Source of the DNA: Bacteroidia bacterium
GTDB lineage: Bacteria > Bacteroidota > Bacteroidia > B-17B0 > Aurantibacillaceae
DNA length: 64,000 nt
NCBI GenBank assembly: GCA_016787705.1
Contig: JAEUTP010000019.1
Span: 1 to 64,000, forward strand
Direction: 5' to 3'
In this document: positions 1 through 8,339 of the stretch, in pieces
How positions within the stretch are numbered: the first letter of the stretch is position 1
Layout of the letters: each line of letters starts with the position of its first letter
Notes under the pieces: generated by a model
Databases searched by the model: none
Told to the model about the DNA's origin: nothing
The model's input: only the letters and a program-made list of their open reading frames with translations
Program-made: the position numbers and the translations under genes

Positions 1-1572
1 TAATATTCCCAAAATAGAAATAATCATCCATTCGCTTCTTTCTTGTTTAATACCTATTAAATCATCCGGCTTAATATCATAGTTCTTTTGCAAGTAATGG
101 GCTAACTGATTAGAAAGCTCATCTAATTGTATATATGTTAACTCTTTTTCTTCAAAAGCTAAGGCAACTCTATCAGGAGTTTGTTTAACCTGAGCACTAA
201 ATAAATCAACAAACGTTTTGTCTCGCGGAAAATCTACTTTTGTATCGTTAAATGCTCTAAGTAATTTTTTCTCAGTTTTAGGTACTACTTCGTAAGTATC
301 TATATATTCATCAGGAGTATAATAAAATTGACCAATTATTAGCGAAATTCTTTTAGATAACAACTCTATTTCTGTTTTCGAAAAGTAATCTTCTCGGAAA
401 GTAATTTCCAGATATAAATTTTCTTTTCCTTTCTCAGCAAAGTCACACCAACTATATTCAATTGGAGTCTTAGAAAAGCTTGAATCATTTCTGAATCCTT
501 TCAAGTCAAGTTCCGTTTCAGAAGTATTCAGTTTAAAATACCTGTAGTTAACACAAATATCAAATGGACTTGACGAATTATTGATATCGTCTTTGATCAT
601 TGAATTGAAATGACTTACCGGAAACTGTTTATGTCTATAATCTTGTCGCTGATTTTGTTTTATAATCTTAAATAGTTCAATTAATTTTAAATTACCAGCA
701 TCTATTCGACATGGCATAAATTTTGAAAACACTCCAAGCGTTTGCCTTTCTTTTCGGTCGTTTCTATTGTGGATTGGCAGACAAAAATCAAAAACATTTA
801 TATTATTTGTCGTTTTGTAATAAACAGTTAACACTGCAATTAAAAAATCTTGTAAGCTAATCTCATGATTTATACAAAATGATCTTAGAATTTTCTGTTC
901 ATCTAAATTAAAAAAGAGTTGTATTGAATCAGTTTGAAATGAAGTGGATTCATTCTTTTTTTGAATGATTGGACTATAAGATTCGGCGAATCTCTCTTTC
1001 CAATAGTTTCTATCTAAATCATAGTTACTGGAAATTAAATATTCGGTTGATTTTTCAGCTAAAGGAAAATAAGGAGGGTAATGAAAATCTTTTTCATCTC
1101 CAATTCTTAAAGAATGGTATTTATCAAAAATATAAGATAGCAGAACATATGGTACGCCATATCCATCTGAAAATAAATGGTGACATCCAATATAAAACCA
1201 GTGTTCTCTTTTTTCTCTTTTAATTAAAGTAAAATCATATAACTTGCCAGCATGAATTTCAAAAGGTAAATTAATGCGCTCACGTAATAATTGTTTAATT
1301 TGCGCTTCAGACCAATTTTCATTTAGCGTTAATTCAGTAATATCGATGCTAGAGAAATCACTCTTTAAATGTACAACGGGATTATCTTCGGCGAATTTTC
1401 CAGACTTGAATACATCAAAAACATCTTGAACGCTTAAAACTGCTCGTTTAAATGATTCAACTTCTAAATCCCCTTTAATTATAATGTAGGTACCAATATT
1501 ATATTGGGAGTTCTTAGGATCTAAAACCTGATCGAAATAAATTTCTTGCTGACTTAAATGTAATTTAACCAT
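1..1572 (-). CDS. Non-ribosomal peptide synthetase, condensation domain plus start of adenylation domain (partial, cut by window edge)
   Basis: The open frame starts at ATG 1572 and runs off the left edge (524 codons visible). Residues 1 to about 430 read as an NRPS condensation domain: an LSQQEIYF opening and the catalytic HHLFSDG (HHxxxDG) at residues 131-137. An adenylation domain begins near residue 450, with the core-A1-like LTYIQLDELSNQLA around 475 and the start of core A2 (RSEWMIISILGIL) at the edge. The protein would join amino acids on carrier domains in the cytoplasm. Substrate specificity cannot be read because the binding pocket lies outside the window. C-A order at the N-terminus fits an elongation or lipo-initiation module. 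It lies at the left of an inferred mobile island and has a 350-bp leader with homopolymer tracts. Confidence 0.88.
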   Translation of the reverse strand, partial: MVKLHLSQQEIYFDQVLDPKNSQYNIGTYIIIKGDLEVESFKRAVLSVQDVFDVFKSGKFAEDNPVVHLKSDFSSIDITELTLNENWSEAQIKQLLRERINLPFEIHAGKLYDFTLIKREKREHWFYIGCHHLFSDGYGVPYVLLSYIFDKYHSLRIGDEKDFHYPPYFPLAEKSTEYLISSNYDLDRNYWKERFAESYSPIIQKKNESTSFQTDSIQLFFNLDEQKILRSFCINHEISLQDFLIAVLTVYYKTTNNINVFDFCLPIHNRNDRKERQTLGVFSKFMPCRIDAGNLKLIELFKIIKQNQRQDYRHKQFPVSHFNSMIKDDINNSSSPFDICVNYRYFKLNTSETELDLKGFRNDSSFSKTPIEYSWCDFAEKGKENLYLEITFREDYFSKTEIELLSKRISLIIGQFYYTPDEYIDTYEVVPKTEKKLLRAFNDTKVDFPRDKTFVDLFSAQVKQTPDRVALAFEEKELTYIQLDELSNQLAHYLQKNYDIKPDDLIGIKQERSEWMIISILGIL

Positions 1573-1929
1573 TTATATAAAACTAATAACTATTAAAATT
1601 ATATTGGATAATTCTAACATTAATTTAAAGTGAAAAAATTGGATTCAGTCCTAAATTAGACTTTTTTTTTAAATAGTAAAAAAAAGATCACTTTTTTTTT
1701 ATAAGTGGTTGTATTTTCAACGTACTTTTACCAAATATCGTTTTTTTCTACGTGTTTAAACGTATAAATTGACTATCGCTTAGTACTAAAACTAAACAAA
1801 TTAGCAAAATTAAGAAACTAGAGTTATTAAATTACTAAATAATTCAAAACCTTAAATTGCAGGTTAATAAATCGCTTGAAGTTAAAATAAAAATAATACC
1901 AAATAATTAAAAAAATTTACGTGATAAAA
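1573..1929. other. Non-coding spacer with homopolymer tracts upstream of the NRPS gene
   Basis: No gene is seen in these 357 bases. The stretch holds nine T at 1662-1670, eight A at 1678-1685 and nine T at 1692-1700, all within 130 bp of the NRPS start on the minus strand. It presumably contains the NRPS promoter, but I could not pick a convincing -33/-7 pair. The tracts could be slippage-prone or could simply be curved AT-rich DNA. Confidence 0.5.
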
Positions 1930-2118
1930 TTATATACCCTTTTTTAATACATTTTCAATATTTGATCTTTCTAAAAACAATTGTTGAAGCCTATTCTCTG
2001 ACTCCACATCTTCTTGAATATTTTTTTTCTTCTCGTTTATAACATTTATTTCATCTACAATTTCTTTTAGTCTTGTTTTCAGCCCAGCTGAAATTTGAAT
2101 ATTTATAAACTCTCTCAT
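1930..2118 (-). CDS. Small hypothetical protein, coiled-coil-like (62 aa)
   Basis: I do not recognise this protein. It is highly charged, with a long Lys/Glu-rich helical stretch from about residue 15 to 55 (LKEIVDEINVINEKKKNIQE and onward) that looks like one coiled coil. It has no signal peptide or membrane segment. It stands alone between the NRPS and McrC genes, in the same direction, with 264 bp of unassigned AT-rich DNA upstream. A small DNA- or protein-binding accessory factor is possible, but nothing in the sequence shows it. The frame could also be a chance ORF in AT-rich DNA. Confidence 0.45.
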   Translation of the reverse strand: MREFINIQISAGLKTRLKEIVDEINVINEKKKNIQEDVESENRLQQLFLERSNIENVLKKGI

Positions 2119-2382
2119 AACTTTAGTTTAAACATTATAAATATAAACAATTTTTAAATCTAACAAAAAGAATAAAAATCACTATTCAAATAAACTTGAA
2201 AAACTAACAAAATTAAAGTTTCAAATTACCAATAAAATAACATAAATTCTCTACATTAAGAAAAGCTTCCAGTTTATCTTTCTATCTATTAAAAAAAATA
2301 TCTAATATTTCTGTTTTGTATGTGAACAAATGATTTAGTGTTTTCTTTTTGATACTTATAGTGATATGAATCGCAATTAAAT

Positions 2383-3621
2383 TTATTTATTCGCAGGCTT
2401 GACGATTGGTAATTTAATTCCCACTTTATAAATATTTACATATTGAGGTATTTTTTCAAATTCAGCGTTTAGTAAATTATCTAAGCCTTTTTCCTGGTTT
2501 GGATAAACAATCAAACAATCAATATTTTCATTTTCCTCTTTCCCTAATTCCTTATATACTTTCTGCAATCTTGCATAACCACTAACTTGCCTAATATCCT
2601 GATGGCGCAAGCTTTCAAAATAAATGGGTTTGTATTTTGCGTCTATTACCATCTTGTATTTTGACGTATTTAATAGAAAATCCAATTCATTTCCGTAGGT
2701 AGAAAAATGATATTTAACGCTATTACCAAAAGCATTTTTTAGGTGGGCCAGTACGTAAATTTCAAAAAGCTTTGCCATATTTATCCAAAAAGGCGGGGTT
2801 AGTGTTACTTCACGATCGTGAATATTGGTTAAATTATGTCCAAAACGTTTCATTATTAATTTAGCAAGTTTGATAGCACCTTCATATTCCTTGTAAAAAA
2901 CATTTGGTTTGGTTGGTCTAATTTCATTAATATCTACTTCTGAAGAAATACTTTCAAATGCCGGTAAAACATAACTTGCCATACTAGTAATATAATCAAT
3001 CGAATGTGCGCTTCTTAGAGTCGACAAATACCGTTGTACAAAAAGTAACGCTTTTTTTAAAATCCTATTTTCATAACCGTTAAGGCCAAACTCATCATAG
3101 TTACAGTACGTGTTCAATAATCTGTTCTTAAAAATGTTTTCTTTTATGGTTTTAGAAACCATCACTTTACCTTTGATTCTTCCGCTCAAATTATTTTCAA
3201 CTCTATAATATGATTTTCTTAATCCTTTCCTAACAATATTTTGCACCGTCTTCAAAAACTGTAGAACAAGTAGCGGTGTTAATACATCTTGCGTCTGCTT
3301 AATTTCAATATAAGGTTCTTCAAATTTTATATCAAATAAATCTTTTGTGTGGCTTGAGATTTCCGAATTATTTATGGAATCAAAAAGCATCTTTAAGAAA
3401 TTCAATTCACAAATTTCGCTATTAATTTTGGGAGCAACATAAATAGCTTTTTCACCTTTTATTATCCAATCAGTCCCAATGAAATAGGTTAGTTGAACTT
3501 GTTTTTTTTCGGTGATCCAATTTTCCACAAAACAAAGTTTTCTTTCAAAGGATGCGTTAAACAACCTTTCTTCTAGATCTACAAGAGCATGTTCGGTCGT
3601 ATTAATTAGGTGGTCAAACAT
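2383..3621 (-). CDS. mcrC: McrC, nuclease subunit of McrBC type IV restriction system
   Basis: The 412-residue protein matches the McrC/LlaJI-type nuclease layout. An N-terminal mixed domain is followed by LSGRIKGKVMVSKTI (about 145-159) and NGYENRILKKAL (181-192), typical McrC segments. A PD-(D/E)xK nuclease core follows: E287, ELDFLL (D314), IDAKYKP (D327, K329) and Q345. McrC cleaves DNA when bound to the McrB motor that has recognised modified bases. Its start ATG overlaps the mcrB stop by one base (TAATG), so the two are translationally coupled. The catalytic residues are intact, so the nuclease should be active. Part of the defence cargo of the island. Confidence 0.9.
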   Translation of the reverse strand: MFDHLINTTEHALVDLEERLFNASFERKLCFVENWITEKKQVQLTYFIGTDWIIKGEKAIYVAPKINSEICELNFLKMLFDSINNSEISSHTKDLFDIKFEEPYIEIKQTQDVLTPLLVLQFLKTVQNIVRKGLRKSYYRVENNLSGRIKGKVMVSKTIKENIFKNRLLNTYCNYDEFGLNGYENRILKKALLFVQRYLSTLRSAHSIDYITSMASYVLPAFESISSEVDINEIRPTKPNVFYKEYEGAIKLAKLIMKRFGHNLTNIHDREVTLTPPFWINMAKLFEIYVLAHLKNAFGNSVKYHFSTYGNELDFLLNTSKYKMVIDAKYKPIYFESLRHQDIRQVSGYARLQKVYKELGKEENENIDCLIVYPNQEKGLDNLLNAEFEKIPQYVNIYKVGIKLPIVKPANK

Positions 3622-5591
3622 TACATATTTTCTATTATGATTTCCGATTCTTTAGAGAGAATTCCATCTTTAATATATTCCCGTAAAATTGGTTTAATTT
3701 CAAAATTCAGCTTCAATTTCAGTATTTCATCATCAGTCATATTTAGCATCTCTTTTTCCTCTTTTTTTATTAGGTAATAACTATGCCCGAGTATGACGTC
3801 GCTTGGTTTAAAATCAGGCGCTAAGTACTTAGAATTTTCTAATGAAATATCATCTTCCCGGAATTGCTCACAAAAAAGTTTAGAAACTTCATTAAAGAGT
3901 GCCTTCGCTTTTTCTGTGAATTCTGGTAGTATCTTAGGCAATACATTTACAAATGCAAATCTTCTTCTAACAGCATAATCAATATGACCAACGCTACGGT
4001 CTGCTGTATTCATCGTTCCAATTATATATAGATTTTTCGGAAGCTTTAACGATTTACCCCCACTGGAAACCCGATCGACACCCTTTAATTCGTACATGCT
4101 TTCAACTGTTGTTCCTTTAGGATTGTTTTCATCAAATCTATACTCGAGGGCATAGATTAACTCACCAAGTACCGATGGTAGGTTTGCACGGTTTATCTCG
4201 TCAATTATTAATACAAAATTAGCTAACGGCTGATTCAAGGCTTTTTCAGCAAATTCAGCTAAAATTTTATTTTCGACTTCATATTCTATTTGATTGTTAA
4301 TATTTGTTTGAGCCGAAATACCACGCACAAAATCTTCATAAGAATAGGCAGGATGAAATTGGACGACCTTGTAATCACCAGTCATTATTAATTCATTTGA
4401 TTCCAGGGAAATTTTTCCCTTCAGATCAAAATTACCGAATAGAAATTTTCCGAATTCAATATTTGAAATATTAGCCTTCCATTCTTTTTTTAGCTTCAAA
4501 AATAGTTCCTGTAATTTTTTGTTCTTTTCAATAAAACTGAGCTTCGAACCATCAAATTGCAATAATTTCAAGGCGTTATTAATGTATTTTTCATTATTGA
4601 TGGGAAAATATTTTTCAGGATAATACGTACATAATATTTTTAAAATAAAACCTTTTCCTAAAAAATTTTCTGCTTCATCAAGATTTTTCTCATTAGCTAC
4701 GTTATGCAGTTGTTTGGCCAGTCTTTCCATCGCATCTTCGTTGTTTTCAATATTCTTAAGAAATCCCGACTTGGAGTAATCGCCAATATCTTTTTTCCAA
4801 TAAATTAAAAACTTACTTGCATAACCTGAATAAATACTCAATTCCCACAAAAGATATTCAAGCCAATAACAAAACGAATCATTGTCACCTTGCCCGAACG
4901 CATAATCTTCTAACGTGAGTTTATGTAATTTTTCTTTTGGAAACAACTGTTGAAATTCATTAAGAAGTTCAAAAAGTTCTTTTCTTTTTTCTTTTACTTC
5001 AATTGTGTTACCATCAAAACTTTTCAGAAATTCATCAATTTTTTGTTTTGGACTACCAACATTTTTTGGCTTAGTCATTTCTTCGGCTATTATTTTTGCA
5101 AGCCTAGTTTTACCAGTACCCGGAGGGCCTTGTAATATAATTTGATGTTTGTATTTAAGTAAATTTATTGTTTCTATCATAGAATCTCGATTGATAATAT
5201 AATTATACCATTGGCTTATACTGCTATAGGTTTGATTTCCTAAATATATTGGCGAAAAAGTTTTTGTTCGAGGAGTACTTCCCCATAAAGTATTCAACAA
5301 AGGATTTTCAATTATCACTTCTTTATAATAACTCAAAATAGAAACAACATAATCAACACCAAAAGAATCTGTTGACAATTCATTTTCAGGAACTCTATGT
5401 GCTATTGAAACTAGGCAAACTGGATACGCACCTTTATGGATTAGAATGATATCACCCGTTCTGAGATTTAGAAACTGCTCACCTGCATAATCCTCGTCTG
5501 AAGTAATACGATTTACCGCTAAAAACCTATCTGTAATTGTTTCACCTTCAGAACCAGCTTTCATTTGTAATCTATAAAATACCCTACTCAT
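3621..5591 (-). CDS. mcrB: McrB-family AAA+ NTPase (type IV restriction), with inserted domain
   Basis: The 656-residue motor subunit has Walker A GPPGTGKT (155-162), Walker B LIIDEINRAN (461-470) and the McrB signature MNTADRS (527-533) followed by an RRRF arginine segment (542-545). Residues 1 to about 100 form an N-terminal domain (GDIILIHKG and nearby) resembling small modified-base readers such as EVE/PUA folds; this is inference. About 230 residues separate Walker A from the QFHPAYSYEDFVRG block (411-424) where usually far fewer occur. The insert includes PEKYFPINNEKYINNALKLL. McrB translocates DNA by GTP hydrolysis and activates McrC. It starts five bases after a receiver-domain gene and overlaps mcrC. 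Confidence 0.9.
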   Translation of the reverse strand: MSRVFYRLQMKAGSEGETITDRFLAVNRITSDEDYAGEQFLNLRTGDIILIHKGAYPVCLVSIAHRVPENELSTDSFGVDYVVSILSYYKEVIIENPLLNTLWGSTPRTKTFSPIYLGNQTYSSISQWYNYIINRDSMIETINLLKYKHQIILQGPPGTGKTRLAKIIAEEMTKPKNVGSPKQKIDEFLKSFDGNTIEVKEKRKELFELLNEFQQLFPKEKLHKLTLEDYAFGQGDNDSFCYWLEYLLWELSIYSGYASKFLIYWKKDIGDYSKSGFLKNIENNEDAMERLAKQLHNVANEKNLDEAENFLGKGFILKILCTYYPEKYFPINNEKYINNALKLLQFDGSKLSFIEKNKKLQELFLKLKKEWKANISNIEFGKFLFGNFDLKGKISLESNELIMTGDYKVVQFHPAYSYEDFVRGISAQTNINNQIEYEVENKILAEFAEKALNQPLANFVLIIDEINRANLPSVLGELIYALEYRFDENNPKGTTVESMYELKGVDRVSSGGKSLKLPKNLYIIGTMNTADRSVGHIDYAVRRRFAFVNVLPKILPEFTEKAKALFNEVSKLFCEQFREDDISLENSKYLAPDFKPSDVILGHSYYLIKKEEKEMLNMTDDEILKLKLNFEIKPILREYIKDGILSKESEIIIENM

Positions 5592-5596
5592 AAATT

Positions 5597-6001
5597 TCAG
5601 TTGAACTTATTTTTGAAATAATATCCTTCAGTAAAAACTTTATTAATGGTGAGTATCACTTCATCAATGTCAAAATTTTTCGAAACGTATGCGCAAGCTC
5701 CGATTTTTACTAATTCAGAAATAAAATATTCAGAATAGTACCCACTCAACATTATAGGTTTAACTTTTGGATGATTGGTTGCAATAATTTTAACAGCCTC
5801 TGCTCCTGTCATGATTGGCATTTCTAAATCAATTATTGCTATATCTGGTTCCTCATTAACAATCTGTTCGATTAGTTGCTTACCATTAGTTGCCTGACCG
5901 ATAACTATAATATTATCTTCTTCATTTAACCTGCTGATAATACTTTGCATAACTGCTAAGTGATCATCGGCTATCATGATCTTAATTTTATTGGCACTCA
6001 T
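5597..6001 (-). CDS. Stand-alone response-regulator receiver domain, first gene of the mcrBC operon
   Basis: The 134 residues are a complete REC domain with acidic pair D12-D13 (IADDH), phospho-acceptor D58 (IIDLEMP), switch S86 and K108 (VSKN). The sequence resembles NarL/LuxR-type regulators of Bacteroidota but stops right after the GYYFKNKF linker, where the helix-turn-helix would begin, so it has no DNA-binding output. Only five bases separate it from mcrB, so it is almost certainly cotranscribed with mcrBC. No histidine kinase lies nearby. It may act by protein contact on McrB/McrC or on a regulator binding the palindrome 70 bp upstream; both are inference. A recent HTH loss is the alternative. 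Confidence 0.85.
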   Translation of the reverse strand: MSANKIKIMIADDHLAVMQSIISRLNEEDNIIVIGQATNGKQLIEQIVNEEPDIAIIDLEMPIMTGAEAVKIIATNHPKVKPIMLSGYYSEYFISELVKIGACAYVSKNFDIDEVILTINKVFTEGYYFKNKFN

Positions 6002-6069
6002 AAATGTGAATTAGAAACTTATACTTTATAAAAATAAGATATTTTTTGGTCTGTATTTCTTTTAATTGG

Positions 6070-6097
6070 ATTAACCTACGTCTGGACGTAGGTTAAT
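6070..6097. promoter_or_regulatory. 28-bp near-perfect palindrome upstream of the receiver-mcrBC operon
   Basis: Two perfect 13-base arms, ATTAACCTACGTC and GACGTAGGTTAAT, flank a 2-base centre (TG). The element lies 69 bp upstream of the operon's first start codon and lacks a T-run, so it looks like an operator rather than a terminator. The centre is too tight for a normal RNA hairpin loop. The cognate regulator is unknown. Confidence 0.65.
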
Positions 6098-6457
6098 GCG
6101 TTTGTAAACGTTATAAGTTCATGAACAGCACCTTTTGTAAATACATTTACCTGAAAAAAAATTCATCATTCCTTAAACTAGTTGCAAAGGCTTTCGGCAG
6201 AATGCGTTTCATGCTTTTGCAGCTTTATAATTTGCTTTTGCAATTATTCAATTATTGCACTATTCGCTACCTTTCTCATTCGGCCATTTTGGAATATTAA
6301 AAACAACTACAATTAATAGTATTATTTTGTTATCAATTATAGTAAACCAAATAATTTACCAATTGGAAAACAGCTAGTTATTTTATCACCAATTAATTTT
6401 CAATAAAATCCATAAAGCTGGGTATCAAATAAATTATAAATATATTACTTTTGATCT
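6098..6457. other. Divergent non-coding spacer (about 360 bp)
   Basis: No gene is seen. The stretch separates the divergently transcribed receiver-mcrBC operon and the small plus-strand gene at 6458. It contains a short palindrome GTTCATGAAC near 6117 and several TTTTGCA-type repeats around 6185-6255, but nothing I can assign. The -7 element of the downstream gene is at its right end. Confidence 0.5.
6446..6453 (+). promoter_or_regulatory. Bacteroidota -7 promoter element TACTTTTG
   Basis: This 8-mer matches the TAnnTTTG consensus exactly and ends four bases before the GTG start at 6458. No clear -33 TTG is present at the expected distance. If used, the transcript would be leaderless or nearly so. 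Confidence 0.45.
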
Positions 6458-6688
6458 GTGGGACAGGAATTAAATAAAGAGACACTAGAAGCTTATGGCT
6501 TTAAAAAAGTAGAAGCCAAATCAAAAGACCGCATCCAAGTATTTACAAAATCCAATGTTGATATCATCCTTTCAGATGATAATTCTGTTTATTATAAAAA
6601 TATGGGTTTCGATTACATACTAAAAACAGATGCAGATCTTATCAAGCTATATAAAGAACTTAGAAGAGAAACTTTAACTAGGGATTAG
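6458..6688 (+). CDS. Small hypothetical protein (76 aa), GTG start
   Basis: I do not recognise this protein. It is a compact soluble alpha/beta-looking chain: an N-terminal helix (LNKETLEAYGF), beta-like stretches RIQVFTKSNVDIILSD and SVYYKNMGFDYILKT, and a basic C-terminal helix ending in KELRRETLTRD. It has no membrane segment or signal peptide. The GTG at 6458 is the only usable start and sits four bases after a perfect TAnnTTTG element, suggesting leaderless expression. It is transcribed away from the mcrBC operon. Similar small proteins with a conserved tyrosine/glycine-rich sheet occur in Bacteroidota mobile DNA, but I cannot name a family. Confidence 0.55.
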   Translation: MGQELNKETLEAYGFKKVEAKSKDRIQVFTKSNVDIILSDDNSVYYKNMGFDYILKTDADLIKLYKELRRETLTRD

Positions 6689-6785
6689 CTTAAATTTGAC
6701 TTTTGATAATTTACATAGGTTTTAAATTTATCTCAATTATATTTTAAAGTAATTATTGTTTACTATTAGTATTAAATCAATTATT

Positions 6786-6848
6786 ATGAAAATTAAAAAA
6801 ATTCTACTTGGTCTGGGAATCATGGACATTCTCAGTTTTGGCAACTAG
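6786..6848 (+). pseudogene. 20-codon ORF resembling the start of a signal peptide (gene remnant?)
   Basis: ATG 6786 opens a frame encoding MKIKKILLGLGIMDILSFGN and then a TAG. The basic start plus hydrophobic core looks like the first part of an exported protein whose remainder is gone. No coding continuation is visible in any frame downstream, where a minus-strand gene ends at 6888. It may be a decayed remnant or chance. Confidence 0.25.
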
Positions 6849-6887
6849 AATCAAAAAATACTGATTTTTAAGTGATTTATTCTTAAT

Positions 6888-7178
6888 CTAATCCATTGCG
6901 TTTATATTATTGTTTTTAAAGATCTCTTTAATACTTTTTACCACACTATTACCGAGATGAGTGATCATGATTTTTTCGTGCAAAATAATTTGATCGTGAC
7001 ATTCTTTTAAAAATTGAATTCCTAATTTTGGATCATCTGCGTAATATCTTGCCCCTACTCCAAATAAAGAATTTAACTTCATCATTTTAGTTAATATTTT
7101 TTTTGCCATATCAGTGCGCACGTTATTTGGTTTCAAACCGAATCTTTTATTTTTAAAAAAATTATTTAATAAAGTCAT
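6888..7178 (-). CDS. Hypothetical protein (96 aa)
   Basis: I do not recognise this protein. It is a basic, mostly helical, soluble chain with no signal peptide: a Lys-rich N-terminus (NNFFKNKRFGLKPNNVRTD), a middle segment LNSLFGVGARYYADDPKLG and a C-terminal helix IMITHLGNSVVKSIKEIFKN. It follows the 160-aa gene at 7245 in the same direction with a 66-bp gap, so the two may be cotranscribed under the paired palindromes at 7821-7863. No function can be inferred. Confidence 0.5.
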   Translation of the reverse strand: MTLLNNFFKNKRFGLKPNNVRTDMAKKILTKMMKLNSLFGVGARYYADDPKLGIQFLKECHDQIILHEKIMITHLGNSVVKSIKEIFKNNNINAMD

Positions 7179-7244
7179 TCTACATCACATACGACAGCTT
7201 TCCACTTTTCGCTTAAATGATATTTAAGATGATATAGCATATTT

Positions 7245-7727
7245 TTAGTTTTTATTTAATTTTAAAGCTCTCTCAAATTCAATTATGAGTTTAAAATTTC
7301 TTTCTTTTAAGAAATCTTCTTCTTTAAATTTTATGTATATTTCATTTAATGTCCGGACATTAAATTTTTCTAATATGGTTTTAATTTGATTGTTAATTTC
7401 TAAACTTGAAATTAATACATTCCATCCGTTATTTTTCCTAGCTATTGAAATAATGTTAGAAAGGAAACTACTTATTAACCATTCTTTATATTTACGATAT
7501 TCAATTTTCAATTTTGAATTTACATGAGCAATGTTTTTATTGTTATTAAAAAACATGAAGCTTTCATATAAGCTAATTTTAAAACCATTTCTGGAATGTA
7601 TCTCAATTAAATAGAGATCCTCTTCATTTAAATTGCAACGTTTGTCTTTAATCCATTCGTGAAAAAATGGAGAAAATTGCAATATATTTTTTTCAAGTTC
7701 AAGCACCATAGCTTTAACCTTCATCAT
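7245..7727 (-). CDS. Hypothetical protein (160 aa) downstream of paired palindromes
   Basis: I do not recognise this protein. It is Lys/Asn-rich, soluble and apparently helical, with no signal peptide. Segments such as FSPFFHEWIKDKRCNLNEED and the C-terminal LKEERNFKLIIEFERALKLN-like helix resemble small helical regulators, though that is only an impression. It is the first gene after the two tandem 16-bp palindromes at 7821-7863, which lie 94-137 bp upstream of its start and are the best candidate for its control region. A 66-bp gap separates it from the 96-aa gene that follows. Confidence 0.55.
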   Translation of the reverse strand: MMKVKAMVLELEKNILQFSPFFHEWIKDKRCNLNEEDLYLIEIHSRNGFKISLYESFMFFNNNKNIAHVNSKLKIEYRKYKEWLISSFLSNIISIARKNNGWNVLISSLEINNQIKTILEKFNVRTLNEIYIKFKEEDFLKERNFKLIIEFERALKLNKN

Positions 7728-7820
7728 TGATAATAACTTACAATAAATAACTAGTACACAAACTTATACTTATATAAAGAGAGAAGAAGGACAATAATAG
7801 TCTGTTAAAACGAGTCTGTC

Positions 7821-7863
7821 AATAGGTAATATTACCTATTTTTGAAGTAGGTAATATTACCTA
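7821..7863. promoter_or_regulatory. Two tandem palindromes (TAGGTAATATTACCTA x2), likely operators
   Basis: The same perfect 16-base palindrome TAGGTAATATTACCTA occurs at 7823-7838 and 7848-7863, offset by 25 bp. The first copy extends to a perfect 20-mer (7821-7840). They lie between two minus-strand genes, upstream of the start at 7727. The identical pair without a T-run fits two dimer-binding sites for one regulator. Confidence 0.65.
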
Positions 7864-7952
7864 TGTTGATTTATCATTTCCTGTAAAACTTGTTCCTTAT
7901 TGGTACCGTAGCAAAAAAAGACTAAGTTTGCGAATTGTTTGTAATCTGACTA

Positions 7953-8333
7953 TTATACTTTTTCATTTTCATCAAAAAAGCCAAGTATATTTTCCTTTTT
8001 CAGAACCAATTCTTCTCCAAGTTTATAATCTTTATCCTGGTTATATAGATAATATTTGTCCTTATCAAAATTACTTATAACCTGTACACTTATAGCAGAG
8101 CTTCCAAAGCTATTTCTAACTATATAACCAAAGAAATTTTCCCCAGTTTTTAATTTAAAATTTTGGCAAAGCGTGTACTTTTTATCAATAATTGTACCAA
8201 GAACAGCTTCGCCATTTTTATAATAGCGCTCAAATAATGAAGTGACATTTAACTTCGATAATGTTCCAATACCACGTACATGGACATGTTCACTACTCAT
8301 ATCAGCTGTTATTATTCCTCTTTCTATTTTCAT
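7953..8333 (-). CDS. Hypothetical protein (126 aa), third gene of a possible three-gene operon
   Basis: I do not recognise this protein. It has no signal peptide and is rich in beta-type stretches (GIITADMSSEHVHVRGIGTL, AVLGTIIDKKYTLCQNFKL, SSAISVQVISNFDKDKYYLY), so a small beta fold is likely. It starts six bases after the stop of the 106-aa gene, itself 29 bp after the 345-aa gene, so the three are probably one transcript. No homologue with known function is recognised. Confidence 0.55.
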   Translation of the reverse strand: MKIERGIITADMSSEHVHVRGIGTLSKLNVTSLFERYYKNGEAVLGTIIDKKYTLCQNFKLKTGENFFGYIVRNSFGSSAISVQVISNFDKDKYYLYNQDKDYKLGEELVLKKENILGFFDENEKV

Positions 8334-8339
8334 TGTTTA

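Noticed and set aside
969..1223. Plus-strand ORF of 84 aa
   Set aside because: It is antisense to the NRPS condensation domain, whose minus-strand frame is continuous and carries the catalytic HHxxxDG.
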